Source: Bacillota bacterium
GTDB lineage: Bacteria; Bacillota; Limnochordia; DTU087
Assembly (NCBI GenBank): GCA_012798695.1
Contig: JAAZMR010000012.1
Span: 1-63,451, forward strand
Length of the DNA stretch: 63,451 nucleotides
Direction of reading: 5' to 3'
Positions 9,772 through 18,415 of the stretch are shown here, piece after piece. A program made the translations under genes and the position numbers. How positions within the stretch are numbered: the stretch's first letter is position 1; every line of letters starts with the position of its first letter. Under the pieces are notes generated by a model. It saw nothing but the letters and a program-made list of their open reading frames with translations, had not been told where the DNA came from and made no database searches.

Positions 9772-12423
9772 ATGTATAGTGGACAGGCTATTTGGCAACT
9801 GCGAAGGGGTGATCATCAGAAAGAATCGGCATTGGTGGATGCCTTGGGGATATCTGCTACCTTAGCTCGGATTTTGGTGGGTCGAGGTATCGATACACCG
9901 GCAGCAGTGGAAGAGTTTTTTGACCTGAGTTGGGGTAAAATGCCATCACCATGGCTGTTAGAAGATATACGTCCGGCCGGAGAGCGTCTGGCCCAAGCAG
10001 TGCGGAATCAAGAGACGATAGCAATTTACGGGGATTATGATGTGGATGGCGTTACCGCCACTGCCCTTTTAGTGCATGTGCTTACAGACTTAGGGGGTAG
10101 AGCGACATATTATATCCCTCATCGAGCAGAAGAAGGTTATGGATTGCATCAGGAGGCATTGGCGGAGATTGCAGCCAAAAGCCGGTTGGTGGTCACGGTG
10201 GATTGCGGGATTACCGCGCTGGCAGAGGCCCAGTTTGCCCTGGATGAGGGGATTGAACTAATCATAACTGATCATCACCAACCTGGTGAGATACTGCCAG
10301 AGGCACTAGCGGTGGTCAATCCCAATCGTACCGATTGCCGGTATCCCACGAAAGAGCTAGCCGGGGTAGGTGTGGCCTTTAAGCTAGCCCAGGCGGTTGC
10401 ACTCTTGGTAGTGGGGGATGCCAATCGTGCCAATGAGGTTATCCTGAAATACATCGATTTAGTAGCACTAGGTACCGTCGCTGATGTAGTACCCCTCATA
10501 GGTGAAAACCGTATTCTTGTGCACATGGGTCTGGAGCGATTTGGTCTATCTTCAGTCGGGCTTGATGCATTGCTGGAAGTAGCTCAACTGAAAAACAGGC
10601 AGCTCTCAGCCGGCAATTTGGCGTTTGGACTGGCTCCTCGCATCAATGCCTTGGGAAGGCTGGATGATGCCACCGCGGGGGTACAGTTGCTGTTAACTCA
10701 AGATGGCGATGAGGCCAGGCAGATTGCCCAGATGCTGGATGCGACCAACCGCGCACGTCAGGCCATTGAGGCTCGGGTAACACAGGAAGCTGTGGCCCTT
10801 GTAGAAGCTGAGATCGATTTGGCAGCAGAATGGGCCATCGTTTTGGCCTCACCTGATTGGCATCCAGGGGTAATCGGTATCGTGGCCTCGCGGCTCGTGG
10901 AGAAGTACCACAGGCCGACGATTTTGATCAGCTTGACTGAAGAACCGGGGAAAGGATCGGGAAGGAGCATAGAGGGGTTTGACTTGTATAGGGCATTACA
11001 GTCTCTAAGCCCCTTAATGGAGCGTTTTGGTGGACATAAGATGGCTGCTGGCATATCTATAAGGCGGGAGCTTATTCCTCAATTGAGGCAGGGCTTGAAT
11101 GAGCTAGCCCGTGCCCACCTAACCGAATCTGACTTGATACCTAAGCTGCGAATCGATGCCGAAGTAGCATTAGAGCAGGTGGATACAGCACTCTTGAGTG
11201 AGCTGGAGCGTTTGGCGCCCTTTGGGATAGGGAACCCCCAACCGGTACTGGCTGCTCAGGCACTGTCCCTCCAAAAGAGCTTTCTGGTGGGGAAAAGCCA
11301 AGCTCATCTCAAACTGTTAGTCGCTGGTGGGGATGGTGGAGATGCTGGTGACCAGTTTGAAGCCATTGGATTTCGTATGGCGGAAAACCTGGACTTGGTG
11401 GAAGGAGCCGCGCAGGTAGACCTGGCTTTTCAACCCAAGTTCAATACCTGGAACGGGAAAACCAGTATAGATCTTGTCCTCAAGGATCTGCGCCTACCGC
11501 TGCCGGAAGTGAGGCAGCAGCACCTACGTCGCTGCATAGAACATCACAATTTGGTGTCAGGCAAGCCCAGCCGGGTGATCGGGGAGAAGACGATGGATGA
11601 TCTCCGGCCCAGTGCGCATGCGCGGGAAGTAGTAGATTGGAGAGAGGGCCTAGAAAAGGGAAGTGCAGTAAGTAAGATACTTTCATTGCAGGGGACTACT
11701 TTGCTGTATGTGGTTAGGCCCAGCTATGCCGTGGATTTGGCTGAACACTTGGCCAAGATGGAGCCCTATAGGGGGCGAGTCGGGATCTACTATGGCCAGA
11801 TGCCTACAGAGGACCAGGCTTATCTGGAGAAAACACTGCAGGAAGGAGACCTGAATCTAGTAGTTACTGCTGAACCGGTAGAAAAGCATCTAGAGCAATA
11901 TTTTCATAGATTGGTGCTGTGTCATTTGCCACTCAACCCTGTAGGGTTTCGCCATGCTTGGGAGTCTGAAACACCGAAACTCTATCTAGCCTATACGGCA
12001 AAAGACTTAGCTCGAAACCAAAAGGTTTGGTCTGAGTTGCATCCCATCAGAGAAGAGCTAGCCCGTCTATATGTAGCGTTAGGTCGAGCCGGGGCCTTTA
12101 GGGAAGCAGTGGAGGTCACCAACGATGAATGCCATCAGTCACCGCTGAGCTTGGCCTGGGGTGGAGTGTGCCGGGCCTTACGGATTTTCTCTGACCTGGA
12201 TTTGGTCAAGTTGGATGGGCCTGCATCATGGGAAGCGGCTGGTGTTGTTAGGGTAACACTCTTGCCCAGCCCCAAAAACAAACTGGACTTGACTAGGTCC
12301 ATAAGCTATAATGAGTGTGTAAAACGTAGAAATTACCTGGATTACTATGGCCGTTGGGCCTTAGAAACACCCGTCTCGCAACTCCAGGGGCAGGAGGCAT
12401 GGGAACAGGTGTTGGGAGCCTAG
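9772..12423 (+). CDS. recJ: Single-stranded-DNA-specific exonuclease RecJ with C-terminal extension
   Basis: An 883-residue DHH-family 5'-3' exonuclease acting in recombination and mismatch/base-excision repair. Catalytic motifs are in order: IYGDYDVDGVTATALL, VTVDCGITA, ITDHHQPGE (DHH) and the DHHA1 signature GGHKMAAG, followed by the OB-like domain. The protein is longer than the ~570-residue E. coli enzyme. The extra C-terminal ~300 residues include TTLLYVVRPSYAVDLAEHL, VGIYYGQM and LNLVVTAEPVEKH, which read like a helicase second-lobe fold without a Walker A box. Similar long RecJs occur in Firmicutes. ATG start with a GAGGTGA SD. It precedes the apt leader ORF. Confidence 0.95.
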   Translation: MYSGQAIWQLRRGDHQKESALVDALGISATLARILVGRGIDTPAAVEEFFDLSWGKMPSPWLLEDIRPAGERLAQAVRNQETIAIYGDYDVDGVTATALLVHVLTDLGGRATYYIPHRAEEGYGLHQEALAEIAAKSRLVVTVDCGITALAEAQFALDEGIELIITDHHQPGEILPEALAVVNPNRTDCRYPTKELAGVGVAFKLAQAVALLVVGDANRANEVILKYIDLVALGTVADVVPLIGENRILVHMGLERFGLSSVGLDALLEVAQLKNRQLSAGNLAFGLAPRINALGRLDDATAGVQLLLTQDGDEARQIAQMLDATNRARQAIEARVTQEAVALVEAEIDLAAEWAIVLASPDWHPGVIGIVASRLVEKYHRPTILISLTEEPGKGSGRSIEGFDLYRALQSLSPLMERFGGHKMAAGISIRRELIPQLRQGLNELARAHLTESDLIPKLRIDAEVALEQVDTALLSELERLAPFGIGNPQPVLAAQALSLQKSFLVGKSQAHLKLLVAGGDGGDAGDQFEAIGFRMAENLDLVEGAAQVDLAFQPKFNTWNGKTSIDLVLKDLRLPLPEVRQQHLRRCIEHHNLVSGKPSRVIGEKTMDDLRPSAHAREVVDWREGLEKGSAVSKILSLQGTTLLYVVRPSYAVDLAEHLAKMEPYRGRVGIYYGQMPTEDQAYLEKTLQEGDLNLVVTAEPVEKHLEQYFHRLVLCHLPLNPVGFRHAWESETPKLYLAYTAKDLARNQKVWSELHPIREELARLYVALGRAGAFREAVEVTNDECHQSPLSLAWGGVCRALRIFSDLDLVKLDGPASWEAAGVVRVTLLPSPKNKLDLTRSISYNECVKRRNYLDYYGRWALETPVSQLQGQEAWEQVLGA

Positions 12424-12464
12424 GCATTGAACTGTGAGTGGAACTCATTTTTCTTGGAGGTGAG

Positions 12465-12527
12465 ATGGTGGACAATCCCAGCCTTTATGATTCTAGCCTT
12501 CATGTGGGCAGGGTTGATTCCGCCTAA
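12465..12527 (+). CDS. 20-residue leader ORF upstream of apt
   Basis: An ATG with a near-ideal SD (GGAGGTGAG at 12457-12465) opens a 20-codon frame, MVDNPSLYDSSLHVGRVDSA. It ends in TAA only 3 bases before the apt start codon, which itself has no SD. This is the layout of a translationally coupled leader peptide. No similarity is recognised, so the peptide itself may have no function beyond delivering ribosomes to apt. Confidence 0.45.
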   Translation: MVDNPSLYDSSLHVGRVDSA

Positions 12528-12530
12528 ATT

Positions 12531-13049
12531 ATGGATTTACGCAGCAAGATTCGGGTTATTCCCGATTTCCCCAAGCCAGGCGTTAGTTTCAAGGATATCA
12601 CCACCTTGCTGAAAGACGGCGCCGCGCTCAGATATGTGGTAGACCATATGGCAGAGCGTTTTCAAGATAGTCAGGTTGATGTCATCCTTGGCGTCGAATC
12701 CCGGGGATTTCTCTTCGGGGCACCCCTGGCGTACAAGATGGGCACGGGCTTTGTCTTGGTACGCAAGCCTGGCAAGCTGCCTTCCAGTACCGTCCGGGCT
12801 TCCTATGAGCTAGAGTATGGCTCTGATTCACTTGAGATCCATAAAGATGCCATTGAACCAGGGCAGCGGGTATTGCTGGTCGATGATTTGCTGGCCACAG
12901 GAGGAACTATGGCAGCAGCCGCCGACCTGGTCAAGCAGCTGCAGGGCGAGATCGTAGGGTTTGCTTTCGCAGTTGAACTGGCCTATTTAAATGGTCGAAA
13001 AAAGCTGGGCGATGAAGAAATTCTCAGCTTAGTCTGTTACGATTCATAA
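12531..13049 (+). CDS. apt: Adenine phosphoribosyltransferase
   Basis: A 172-residue purine-salvage enzyme making AMP from adenine and PRPP. It begins with the family's [18 protein letters not shown] and contains [21 protein letters not shown] and the PRPP-binding loop [14 protein letters not shown], then VGFAFAVEL. Length is normal. ATG 12531 is set by homology because no SD precedes it; a short leader ORF ending at 12527 probably supplies ribosomes. recJ-apt-relA is the conserved Firmicutes order, linking purine salvage with (p)ppGpp metabolism. Confidence 0.97.
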   Translation: MDLRSKIRVIPDFPKPGVSFKDITTLLKDGAALRYVVDHMAERFQDSQVDVILGVESRGFLFGAPLAYKMGTGFVLVRKPGKLPSSTVRASYELEYGSDSLEIHKDAIEPGQRVLLVDDLLATGGTMAAAADLVKQLQGEIVGFAFAVELAYLNGRKKLGDEEILSLVCYDS

Positions 13050-13129
13050 GGAAGAGCCATATATTATTGGCAAGGTGAGTAGATGGCGGAAGGATTTATA
13101 GGTTCTTTCCGATGGCTATGAATGAATTG

Positions 13130-13166
13130 GACACTCTTTTCCAAGTATCTGGCGGAAAAGAGTGTC
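13130..13166 (+). promoter_or_regulatory. 13-bp perfect hairpin in the apt-relA gap
   Basis: GACACTCTTTTCC (13130-13142) pairs perfectly with GGAAAAGAGTGTC (13154-13166) around an 11-nt loop, 63 bases before the relA ATG. No T tract follows, so it is not a classical terminator. It may be an mRNA structure, a protein operator, or a processing site. Confidence 0.5.
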
Positions 13167-13229
13167 GGCGTATATTAATCCCGCCATTGCCATGGTCGCG
13201 GGTAATTGCGGTTACTCGGTGGGTTGCAA

Positions 13230-15377
13230 ATGCATGTTGACGAGCTAAAAAATCGCATAATTGAGTATAATCCCCATGCCGATCTGGAGCTGGTGAAGCG
13301 TGCCTATGCGTTGGCAGAGGAAGCTCATCGAGGTCAATATCGTGATTCTGGTGATGTCTTTTTTCGCCATCCCTTTGAAGTGGCTATGATTTTGGCTGAG
13401 TTTGAATATGATGCAGTGACCATCGCGGCCGGCCTCTTGCATGATGTACTAGAGGATACAGAGATCACTCGGGATGAGATGGCTGCAGAGTTCGGAGAAG
13501 AAATTGTCTTGTTGGTTGATGGTGTGACTAAGCTCTCCCGCATACCGTTTCAGACCCGGGAAGAACACCAGGCTCAAAGCTTGCGGAAGATGTTTTTGGC
13601 CATGGCCGAGGATCTGAGAGTGGTAGTGATCAAACTGGCTGATCGGCTGCATAATATGAGAACTCTGCGCCATTTGCCGGAGGATCGTCAGCTGCGGATG
13701 GCTCGAGAAACCTTGGAAATCTATGCCCCTTTGGCCCATCGATTGGGGATGTGGGGCATCAAGTGGGAGATGGAGGATCTGGCTTTCCGTTGTCTGGAGC
13801 CACAAGCCTACTATGACTTGGTCAACAAGATGGCTAAGCAGCGACAGGAACGGGAAGGAGAGCTGCAGATAGTCATGCAGACTCTTCGAGACAGAATCGG
13901 AGAAGTTGGCATAGACGCGGAAGTGGCAGGTAGATCAAAACATTTTTACAGCATTTATCAGAAGATGGAGAGGCAAGAGAAGTCTTTCGACGAGATTTAT
14001 GATTTACTGGCCGTGCGGGTGATTGTCGATACGGTGAAAGACTGTTATGGGGTCCTAGGTATAGTCCATACGCTGTGGAAGCCGGTTCCGGGGCGTTTCA
14101 AAGATTATATTGCGATGCCGAAGTCCAATATGTATCAGTCTCTTCACACTACAGTAATTGGGCCTCAAGGGGATCCTTTCGAAATTCAGATCCGCACCTG
14201 GGAGATGCATCGCATAGCAGAGAAAGGCATCGCTGCCCACTGGTTGTACAAAGAAGGGCAGAAGAACACGGTTGAGTTTGATGAAAAGATTGCCTGGTTG
14301 CGGCAGGTAATGGATTGGTTGAAAGAGATGAAAGATCCCGAGGAGTTTATGGCCACCCTCAAGATTGATCTCTTTGAAGATGAGGTCTTCGTCTTTACAC
14401 CTAAGGGAGATGTGAAGAACTTGCCGGCTGGTGCCACACCGGTCGATTTTGCTTTTAGTGTCCATACTGATGTGGGTTTACACTGCTCAGGGGCAAAGGT
14501 GAATGGCCGCATCGTTCCCTTGGATTACCAGCTCAAAAACGGGGAATTTGTGCAGATCCTTACTTCCAAGACGCTATCTCCCAGCCAGGACTGGTTAGGT
14601 TTTGTGAAGACATCGAAAGCTCGCAGCAAAATCCGTTCTTGGATAAAAGAACAGCAGCGGGAAGAGAGTGTGGAAAGAGGCCAGGATCTTCTGGTCAGGG
14701 AATGCCGCAAACTGGGGGCGGAGATTGGCGAAGTTCTCACGGTTGATCACTTGACAGATTTGGCGAAGCGTTATGGTTTGGCCAGCCGTGAGGATCTACT
14801 GGCAGCGGTAGGCCACGGAAAGATTTTGGCTAGGCAAGTTATCGGTAAATTGACCAACCAAGACGAAGTTCCCCGGGCGACTCACCAGTTCAAGGCTCCT
14901 TCCACTCCTCAGCGTCCTAGTCGAGTGCCTTTAGGTATTAGTGTAAAAGGTCTGGATAACCTGTTGGTGAGGATTTCTAAATGCTGTAATCCAGTACCGG
15001 GTGACCAGATCGTAGGTTATATCACCCGAGGTAGGGGCATATCGGTACACAGAAGTGACTGCCCCAATGTAGCTGCATTGGCTAAGGAGCCGGAACGGCG
15101 GATCGATGTCCAATGGAATACCCAAGAAGGATCAGCTTATCCAGTAGAACTGGCTATTGAGGCTGTTGATCGGGCTAATCTCTTGACATCGATCATGACC
15201 GTGATCAATGAAGACAAAACCAGTATTGAAGCAGTGAATGCCCGGACAGCCGATCATAAAGTGGCTCTGATCAACTTGGTAGTCAGTATCCATGATGTGG
15301 GTCACATGCAAGATGTCATGCGTAGGCTTCAACGGATAGAGGGTGTGCTGGAAGTTAAGCGGGCCCGTCCTACGTAG
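13230..15377 (+). CDS. relA: Bifunctional (p)ppGpp synthetase/hydrolase RelA/SpoT
   Basis: A 715-residue Rel enzyme controlling the stringent response. The HD hydrolase domain comes first (AHRGQYRDSGDVFFRHP, AAGLLHDVLEDTEI, KLADRLHNMRTL). The synthetase domain follows (YDLLAVRVIVDTVKDCY, GRFKDYIAMPKSNMYQSLH), then the TGS domain (VFVFTPKGDVKNLPAGATPVDFAFSVHT), a zinc-finger-like ISKCCNPVPGD region, and a C-terminal ACT domain. HD residues are present, so both activities are expected. The start is ATG 13230, supported by homology and GGTGGG upstream; the 8-residue extension to 13206 is less likely. Confidence 0.96.
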   Translation: MHVDELKNRIIEYNPHADLELVKRAYALAEEAHRGQYRDSGDVFFRHPFEVAMILAEFEYDAVTIAAGLLHDVLEDTEITRDEMAAEFGEEIVLLVDGVTKLSRIPFQTREEHQAQSLRKMFLAMAEDLRVVVIKLADRLHNMRTLRHLPEDRQLRMARETLEIYAPLAHRLGMWGIKWEMEDLAFRCLEPQAYYDLVNKMAKQRQEREGELQIVMQTLRDRIGEVGIDAEVAGRSKHFYSIYQKMERQEKSFDEIYDLLAVRVIVDTVKDCYGVLGIVHTLWKPVPGRFKDYIAMPKSNMYQSLHTTVIGPQGDPFEIQIRTWEMHRIAEKGIAAHWLYKEGQKNTVEFDEKIAWLRQVMDWLKEMKDPEEFMATLKIDLFEDEVFVFTPKGDVKNLPAGATPVDFAFSVHTDVGLHCSGAKVNGRIVPLDYQLKNGEFVQILTSKTLSPSQDWLGFVKTSKARSKIRSWIKEQQREESVERGQDLLVRECRKLGAEIGEVLTVDHLTDLAKRYGLASREDLLAAVGHGKILARQVIGKLTNQDEVPRATHQFKAPSTPQRPSRVPLGISVKGLDNLLVRISKCCNPVPGDQIVGYITRGRGISVHRSDCPNVAALAKEPERRIDVQWNTQEGSAYPVELAIEAVDRANLLTSIMTVINEDKTSIEAVNARTADHKVALINLVVSIHDVGHMQDVMRRLQRIEGVLEVKRARPT

Positions 15378-15491
15378 ATACTGAGACTTGTACTGCTTCG
15401 AGGTGCACCGGCAAGAGCCTGTTCCTTCGTGAGCCACAGAGGATGTCGTTTTCACGGAGCTAAAGAATTTCGAGAAAGGAATAGAGTAAAC

Positions 15492-15962
15492 GTGCGAGTT
15501 TTGGTACAACGGGTAAATAGTGGCAAGGTTGCGGTAGATGGAGAAGTAATCGGTGCCATCGGGCCCGGGATGGTGGTTCTCTTGGGCGTGGCAGAGGATG
15601 ATACGGAGTGGGATGCCGAGTGGGCGGCCCAAAAAACAGCTAACCTGCGGATTTTTGATGATGAGGCCGGCCGCATGAACCTATCGCTGTTAGATACAGG
15701 AGGACAGGCTCTTATCATCTCTCAATTCACACTCTATGGGGAATGCCGCAGAGGACGAAGGCCTAGCTTCGATAAAGCAGCACCACCTCAGCGGGCCGAA
15801 GAGCTGTATAACCTCTTTGTTCAACGTATGCAGGAACAGGGTATAGAGGTGGCTACTGGTCAGTTTCAGGCCTTCATGATAGTCAGTCTGGAGAACAATG
15901 GGCCGGTTACGCTGCTGGTGGAGTCGGATACTGCTCGGCCGGAAAGAACCAGTCCTAGATAG
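15492..15962 (+). CDS. dtd: D-aminoacyl-tRNA deacylase
   Basis: A 156-residue homodimeric editing enzyme that hydrolyses D-aminoacyl- and glycyl-tRNA(Ala), recycling mischarged tRNA. The N terminus MRVLVQRVNSGKVAVDG, the SQFTLYGEC active-site motif and the cross-subunit NNGPVTLLVES (Gly-Pro) motif are all visible. GTG 15492 is chosen because the family begins MR(A/V)V(L)QRV, and AAAGGA lies upstream. It follows relA as in most Firmicutes and precedes an MBL-fold gene by 51 bases. Confidence 0.96.
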   Translation: MRVLVQRVNSGKVAVDGEVIGAIGPGMVVLLGVAEDDTEWDAEWAAQKTANLRIFDDEAGRMNLSLLDTGGQALIISQFTLYGECRRGRRPSFDKAAPPQRAEELYNLFVQRMQEQGIEVATGQFQAFMIVSLENNGPVTLLVESDTARPERTSPR

Positions 15963-16013
15963 ATGACTGGCCGATAGATTGGGATAATGTACAAACTCAA
16001 TAGGAGATTGATC

Positions 16014-16634
16014 ATGGAGATCACGGCAATTACGGTAGGTGAATTTGCTGCCAACTGCTATGTGGTGGGTAACGAAGGTCGGGGCATTGTCATCGACCCA
16101 GGCTCTGATAGTGAGCAGATCCTGGCGGTGGTAGACAAGCAAGGGTTGGAATTGGAGGCCATCATCAATACCCATGGACATTTCGATCATATCGGAGCTA
16201 ATGGGGCTATCAAAGACGCTGCCGATGCCCGCTTGTATATTCATCGAGCGGACGAGCGCTGTCTGCGGGATGCTGGTTTGAACTTATCACTTTGGACAAG
16301 TTCCGGGGCAGTGAGTAGTCCGCCGGCGGAATGCCTGCTATCTGGTGGTGAGCTGTTGGAGTTGGCGGGCTTGGAACTGCAGGTTTTGCATACCCCGGGC
16401 CACAGCCCTGGGAGTATCTGCTTGTCTGTGGGGAATGCGCTTTTTACCGGTGATACTCTGTTTGCGGGTTCCATAGGGCGCGTAGACTTTCCCGGATCTT
16501 CTGGTGAGCAACTGATACAATCTTTGCGTGATGTCATCTTGCCCATGGCTGCAGATGTGGTGATTTATCCTGGCCATGGGCCAGCCAGTACCTTGGGAGC
16601 AGAGAAGCAACATAATCTCTTCCTGAGCTGGTAA
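16014..16634 (+). CDS. MBL-fold metallo-hydrolase (glyoxalase II-like)
   Basis: A 206-residue metallo-beta-lactamase-fold hydrolase. The metal-binding motif NTHGHFDHIGAN (HxHxDH) and later ligands LHTPGHSPGSI, FTGDTLF and YPGHGP match the hydroxyacylglutathione-hydrolase-like subgroup (YcbL/YqgX). The rel-dtd-MBL arrangement is common in Firmicutes; the substrate is unproven and may be a thioester such as S-lactoyl-bacillithiol or similar. The start is ATG 16014 with an AGGAG SD; a 9-residue upstream extension is unlikely. Confidence 0.88.
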   Translation: MEITAITVGEFAANCYVVGNEGRGIVIDPGSDSEQILAVVDKQGLELEAIINTHGHFDHIGANGAIKDAADARLYIHRADERCLRDAGLNLSLWTSSGAVSSPPAECLLSGGELLELAGLELQVLHTPGHSPGSICLSVGNALFTGDTLFAGSIGRVDFPGSSGEQLIQSLRDVILPMAADVVIYPGHGPASTLGAEKQHNLFLSW

Positions 16635-16663
16635 ACTACACCACAGCTGGCTTTTCGGTTTGG

Positions 16664-16692
16664 TTGACACTGTCTAGGGTATGACATACAAT
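16664..16692 (+). promoter_or_regulatory. SigA-type promoter for the parvulin foldase gene
   Basis: TTGACA at 16664-16669 and TACAAT at 16687-16692 with a 17-bp spacer. The predicted start, near 16699, leaves ~40 nt before the ATG at 16741. Confidence 0.75.
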
Positions 16693-16740
16693 AAATCTGG
16701 TCTTTTAGTCTTTTTTGTGTGAAAAGAGCTGGGGGGGAGT

Positions 16741-18282
16741 ATGATGATATTCAAGCTGATGCGTGAACGCATGAAAGTGGTCGTTATTGTAATTGCGGTG
16801 GCGTTTGTGGCTACACTATTATATGCCGGCGGGGCTGGTTTCTTTAGTGGGAGGGGCAATACCGTCAACGCCGCTTCGGTGGCTACAGTTAATGGCACAG
16901 ATATTTCCTATGCTGATTTTTACCAAGCCTATTACAGTATTGTGCGGCAGCAGGAGATGTATGGCCAGTCCATCACGGGACAGATGGTGGGCCAAGTGCA
17001 ATATTATACGTTGGATCAGTTAGTCAATCAGCAGTTGCTGATCCAGGCAGCCGAAAATGCCAAGGTCAAAGTGGAAGAACGGGTGGTTGATGAGCGTTAC
17101 CAAGCTATTCAGGATAACTATCCCTCTAAGGCCATGTTTGAAGAGGATTTAAAGAATTCAGGTCTTACTTCCAAAGGCCTGAAGACACTTCTGCGCAACA
17201 ACCTCAAGATAGAGAAGCTACAAGAAGAGCTGGTTAAGGGACTTGAGGTAACGGATACTGAGATCCAGGCAGCTTATGAGGAAGTCAATGCCCGTCATAT
17301 ACTCATTCAGCCGCAAGGTGAGGGTGATGAGGCCGAGGCAGCTGCTCTAGAGCAGGCAGAGCTGCTGATACAGGATTTAGAAGATGGTGCTGACTTCGCC
17401 GCACTAGCCCAGGAGCACTCAGATGATGCAGGCAGCAAAGTCAATGGTGGCGACCTAGGCTGGTTTGGCCGTGGGCGAATGGTTGAGCCCTTTGAAAAGG
17501 CAGCGTTTGCCGCCGAAGTCGGTGAGATAGTAGGCCCGGTAGAAAGCCAGTTCGGGTATCATATTATTCAGGTGACCGAGCGGAAAGAAGCAACTGGCGA
17601 AGAGTTTGAAGAAGCCAAGTCTGAGCTTCGGGACAAGCTCCTCGATGAAAAGCGCCGGGAGAAGCTGACTGAGTGGTTTGTAGAGCTAAAGAATGTAGCG
17701 GCAATCGAGATTAAGGATCCGGCTATGCTGGGCCAAAAAATGATGTTGGAGGGTTCATGGCAGGAGGCAGTTGATGCCTACCGAGCAGCTTTAGCCGCCA
17801 ATGATGCTGATCCCTATCTACATTCATCACTGGCTCAAGCCTACGAGCAGTTAGAGGAGACAGACCTAGCTCTTGAACAATATGAATTGGCCGCAGAGAA
17901 AGCAGGTACTGATGCTGAGCTATGGCTGGCCGTGGGCATGCTGCACCATGAACGGAAAAACAAGGAGCAGGCTGTAGCTGCGTACCGACAGGCATCAGAT
18001 GCGGCTCCCATGAATCTACTCTTACATCTGCAATTGGTGAATGCCTATGATGATTTGGGTGAAGAGGAACTTGTTAAAGTCGAGGAAGGCAAGATAGCAG
18101 CTATTCAGGATGCCTACAAGCAAAGGCAACAGGCGCTAGAGGAGCTGCAGGCACAGCAGGAAGCCGAGGCAGAAGCCAAGGAGCCGATGAACGAAGCTGA
18201 AGCTCTGGAGACGGAAACGGCTCCATCCTCCGAAAGTAGCGAGGGTTTGGAAAAAGAAACGGCCACTGCTGACGAGAATTGA
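16741..18282 (+). CDS. Membrane-anchored SurA/PrsA-type peptidyl-prolyl isomerase with C-terminal TPRs
   Basis: A 513-residue extracytoplasmic foldase. One N-terminal helix (11-30) acts as signal anchor; there is no lipobox Cys as in classical PrsA. A SurA-N-like chaperone region (about 45-180) follows. The parvulin PPIase domain (184-282) has NARHILIQ, FAALAQEHSDD, GGDLGWFGRGRMV and QFGYHIIQV. After that come tetratricopeptide-like repeats (about 330-450) and an Ala/Glu-rich tail with low complexity. Role: folding of exported proteins after Sec translocation. ATG start after an unusual G-rich SD (GGGGGGGAGT). It has its own promoter. Confidence 0.88.
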   Translation: MMIFKLMRERMKVVVIVIAVAFVATLLYAGGAGFFSGRGNTVNAASVATVNGTDISYADFYQAYYSIVRQQEMYGQSITGQMVGQVQYYTLDQLVNQQLLIQAAENAKVKVEERVVDERYQAIQDNYPSKAMFEEDLKNSGLTSKGLKTLLRNNLKIEKLQEELVKGLEVTDTEIQAAYEEVNARHILIQPQGEGDEAEAAALEQAELLIQDLEDGADFAALAQEHSDDAGSKVNGGDLGWFGRGRMVEPFEKAAFAAEVGEIVGPVESQFGYHIIQVTERKEATGEEFEEAKSELRDKLLDEKRREKLTEWFVELKNVAAIEIKDPAMLGQKMMLEGSWQEAVDAYRAALAANDADPYLHSSLAQAYEQLEETDLALEQYELAAEKAGTDAELWLAVGMLHHERKNKEQAVAAYRQASDAAPMNLLLHLQLVNAYDDLGEEELVKVEEGKIAAIQDAYKQRQQALEELQAQQEAEAEAKEPMNEAEALETETAPSSESSEGLEKETATADEN

Positions 18283-18318
18283 CCCGGTAAATAGACTTTG
18301 GTGCAATCAATGCTGGCC

Positions 18319-18342
18319 GGAGTGGCGGGTAACCGCCACTCT
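18319..18342 (+). terminator. GNRA-capped hairpin between the foldase gene and hisS
   Basis: AGTGGCGG (18321-18328) pairs with CCGCCACT (18333-18340), closed by a GTAA tetraloop and extended by G20-C41 and G19-T42. Only two T residues follow (CTTCC), so termination would be weak; it may be a partial terminator or an mRNA-stabilising stem upstream of hisS. Confidence 0.5.
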
Positions 18343-18415
18343 TCCTATACATAATTGTATGGTCGGTATTGGAGAAATATGGGAAGCAATTGTGCTGGGA
18401 AGGGGATGTGTTGGA

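Noticed and set aside
12427-12612. 61-codon frame overlapping apt
   Set aside because: It runs through the apt start in another frame and has no SD; the leader ORF and apt explain the region better.
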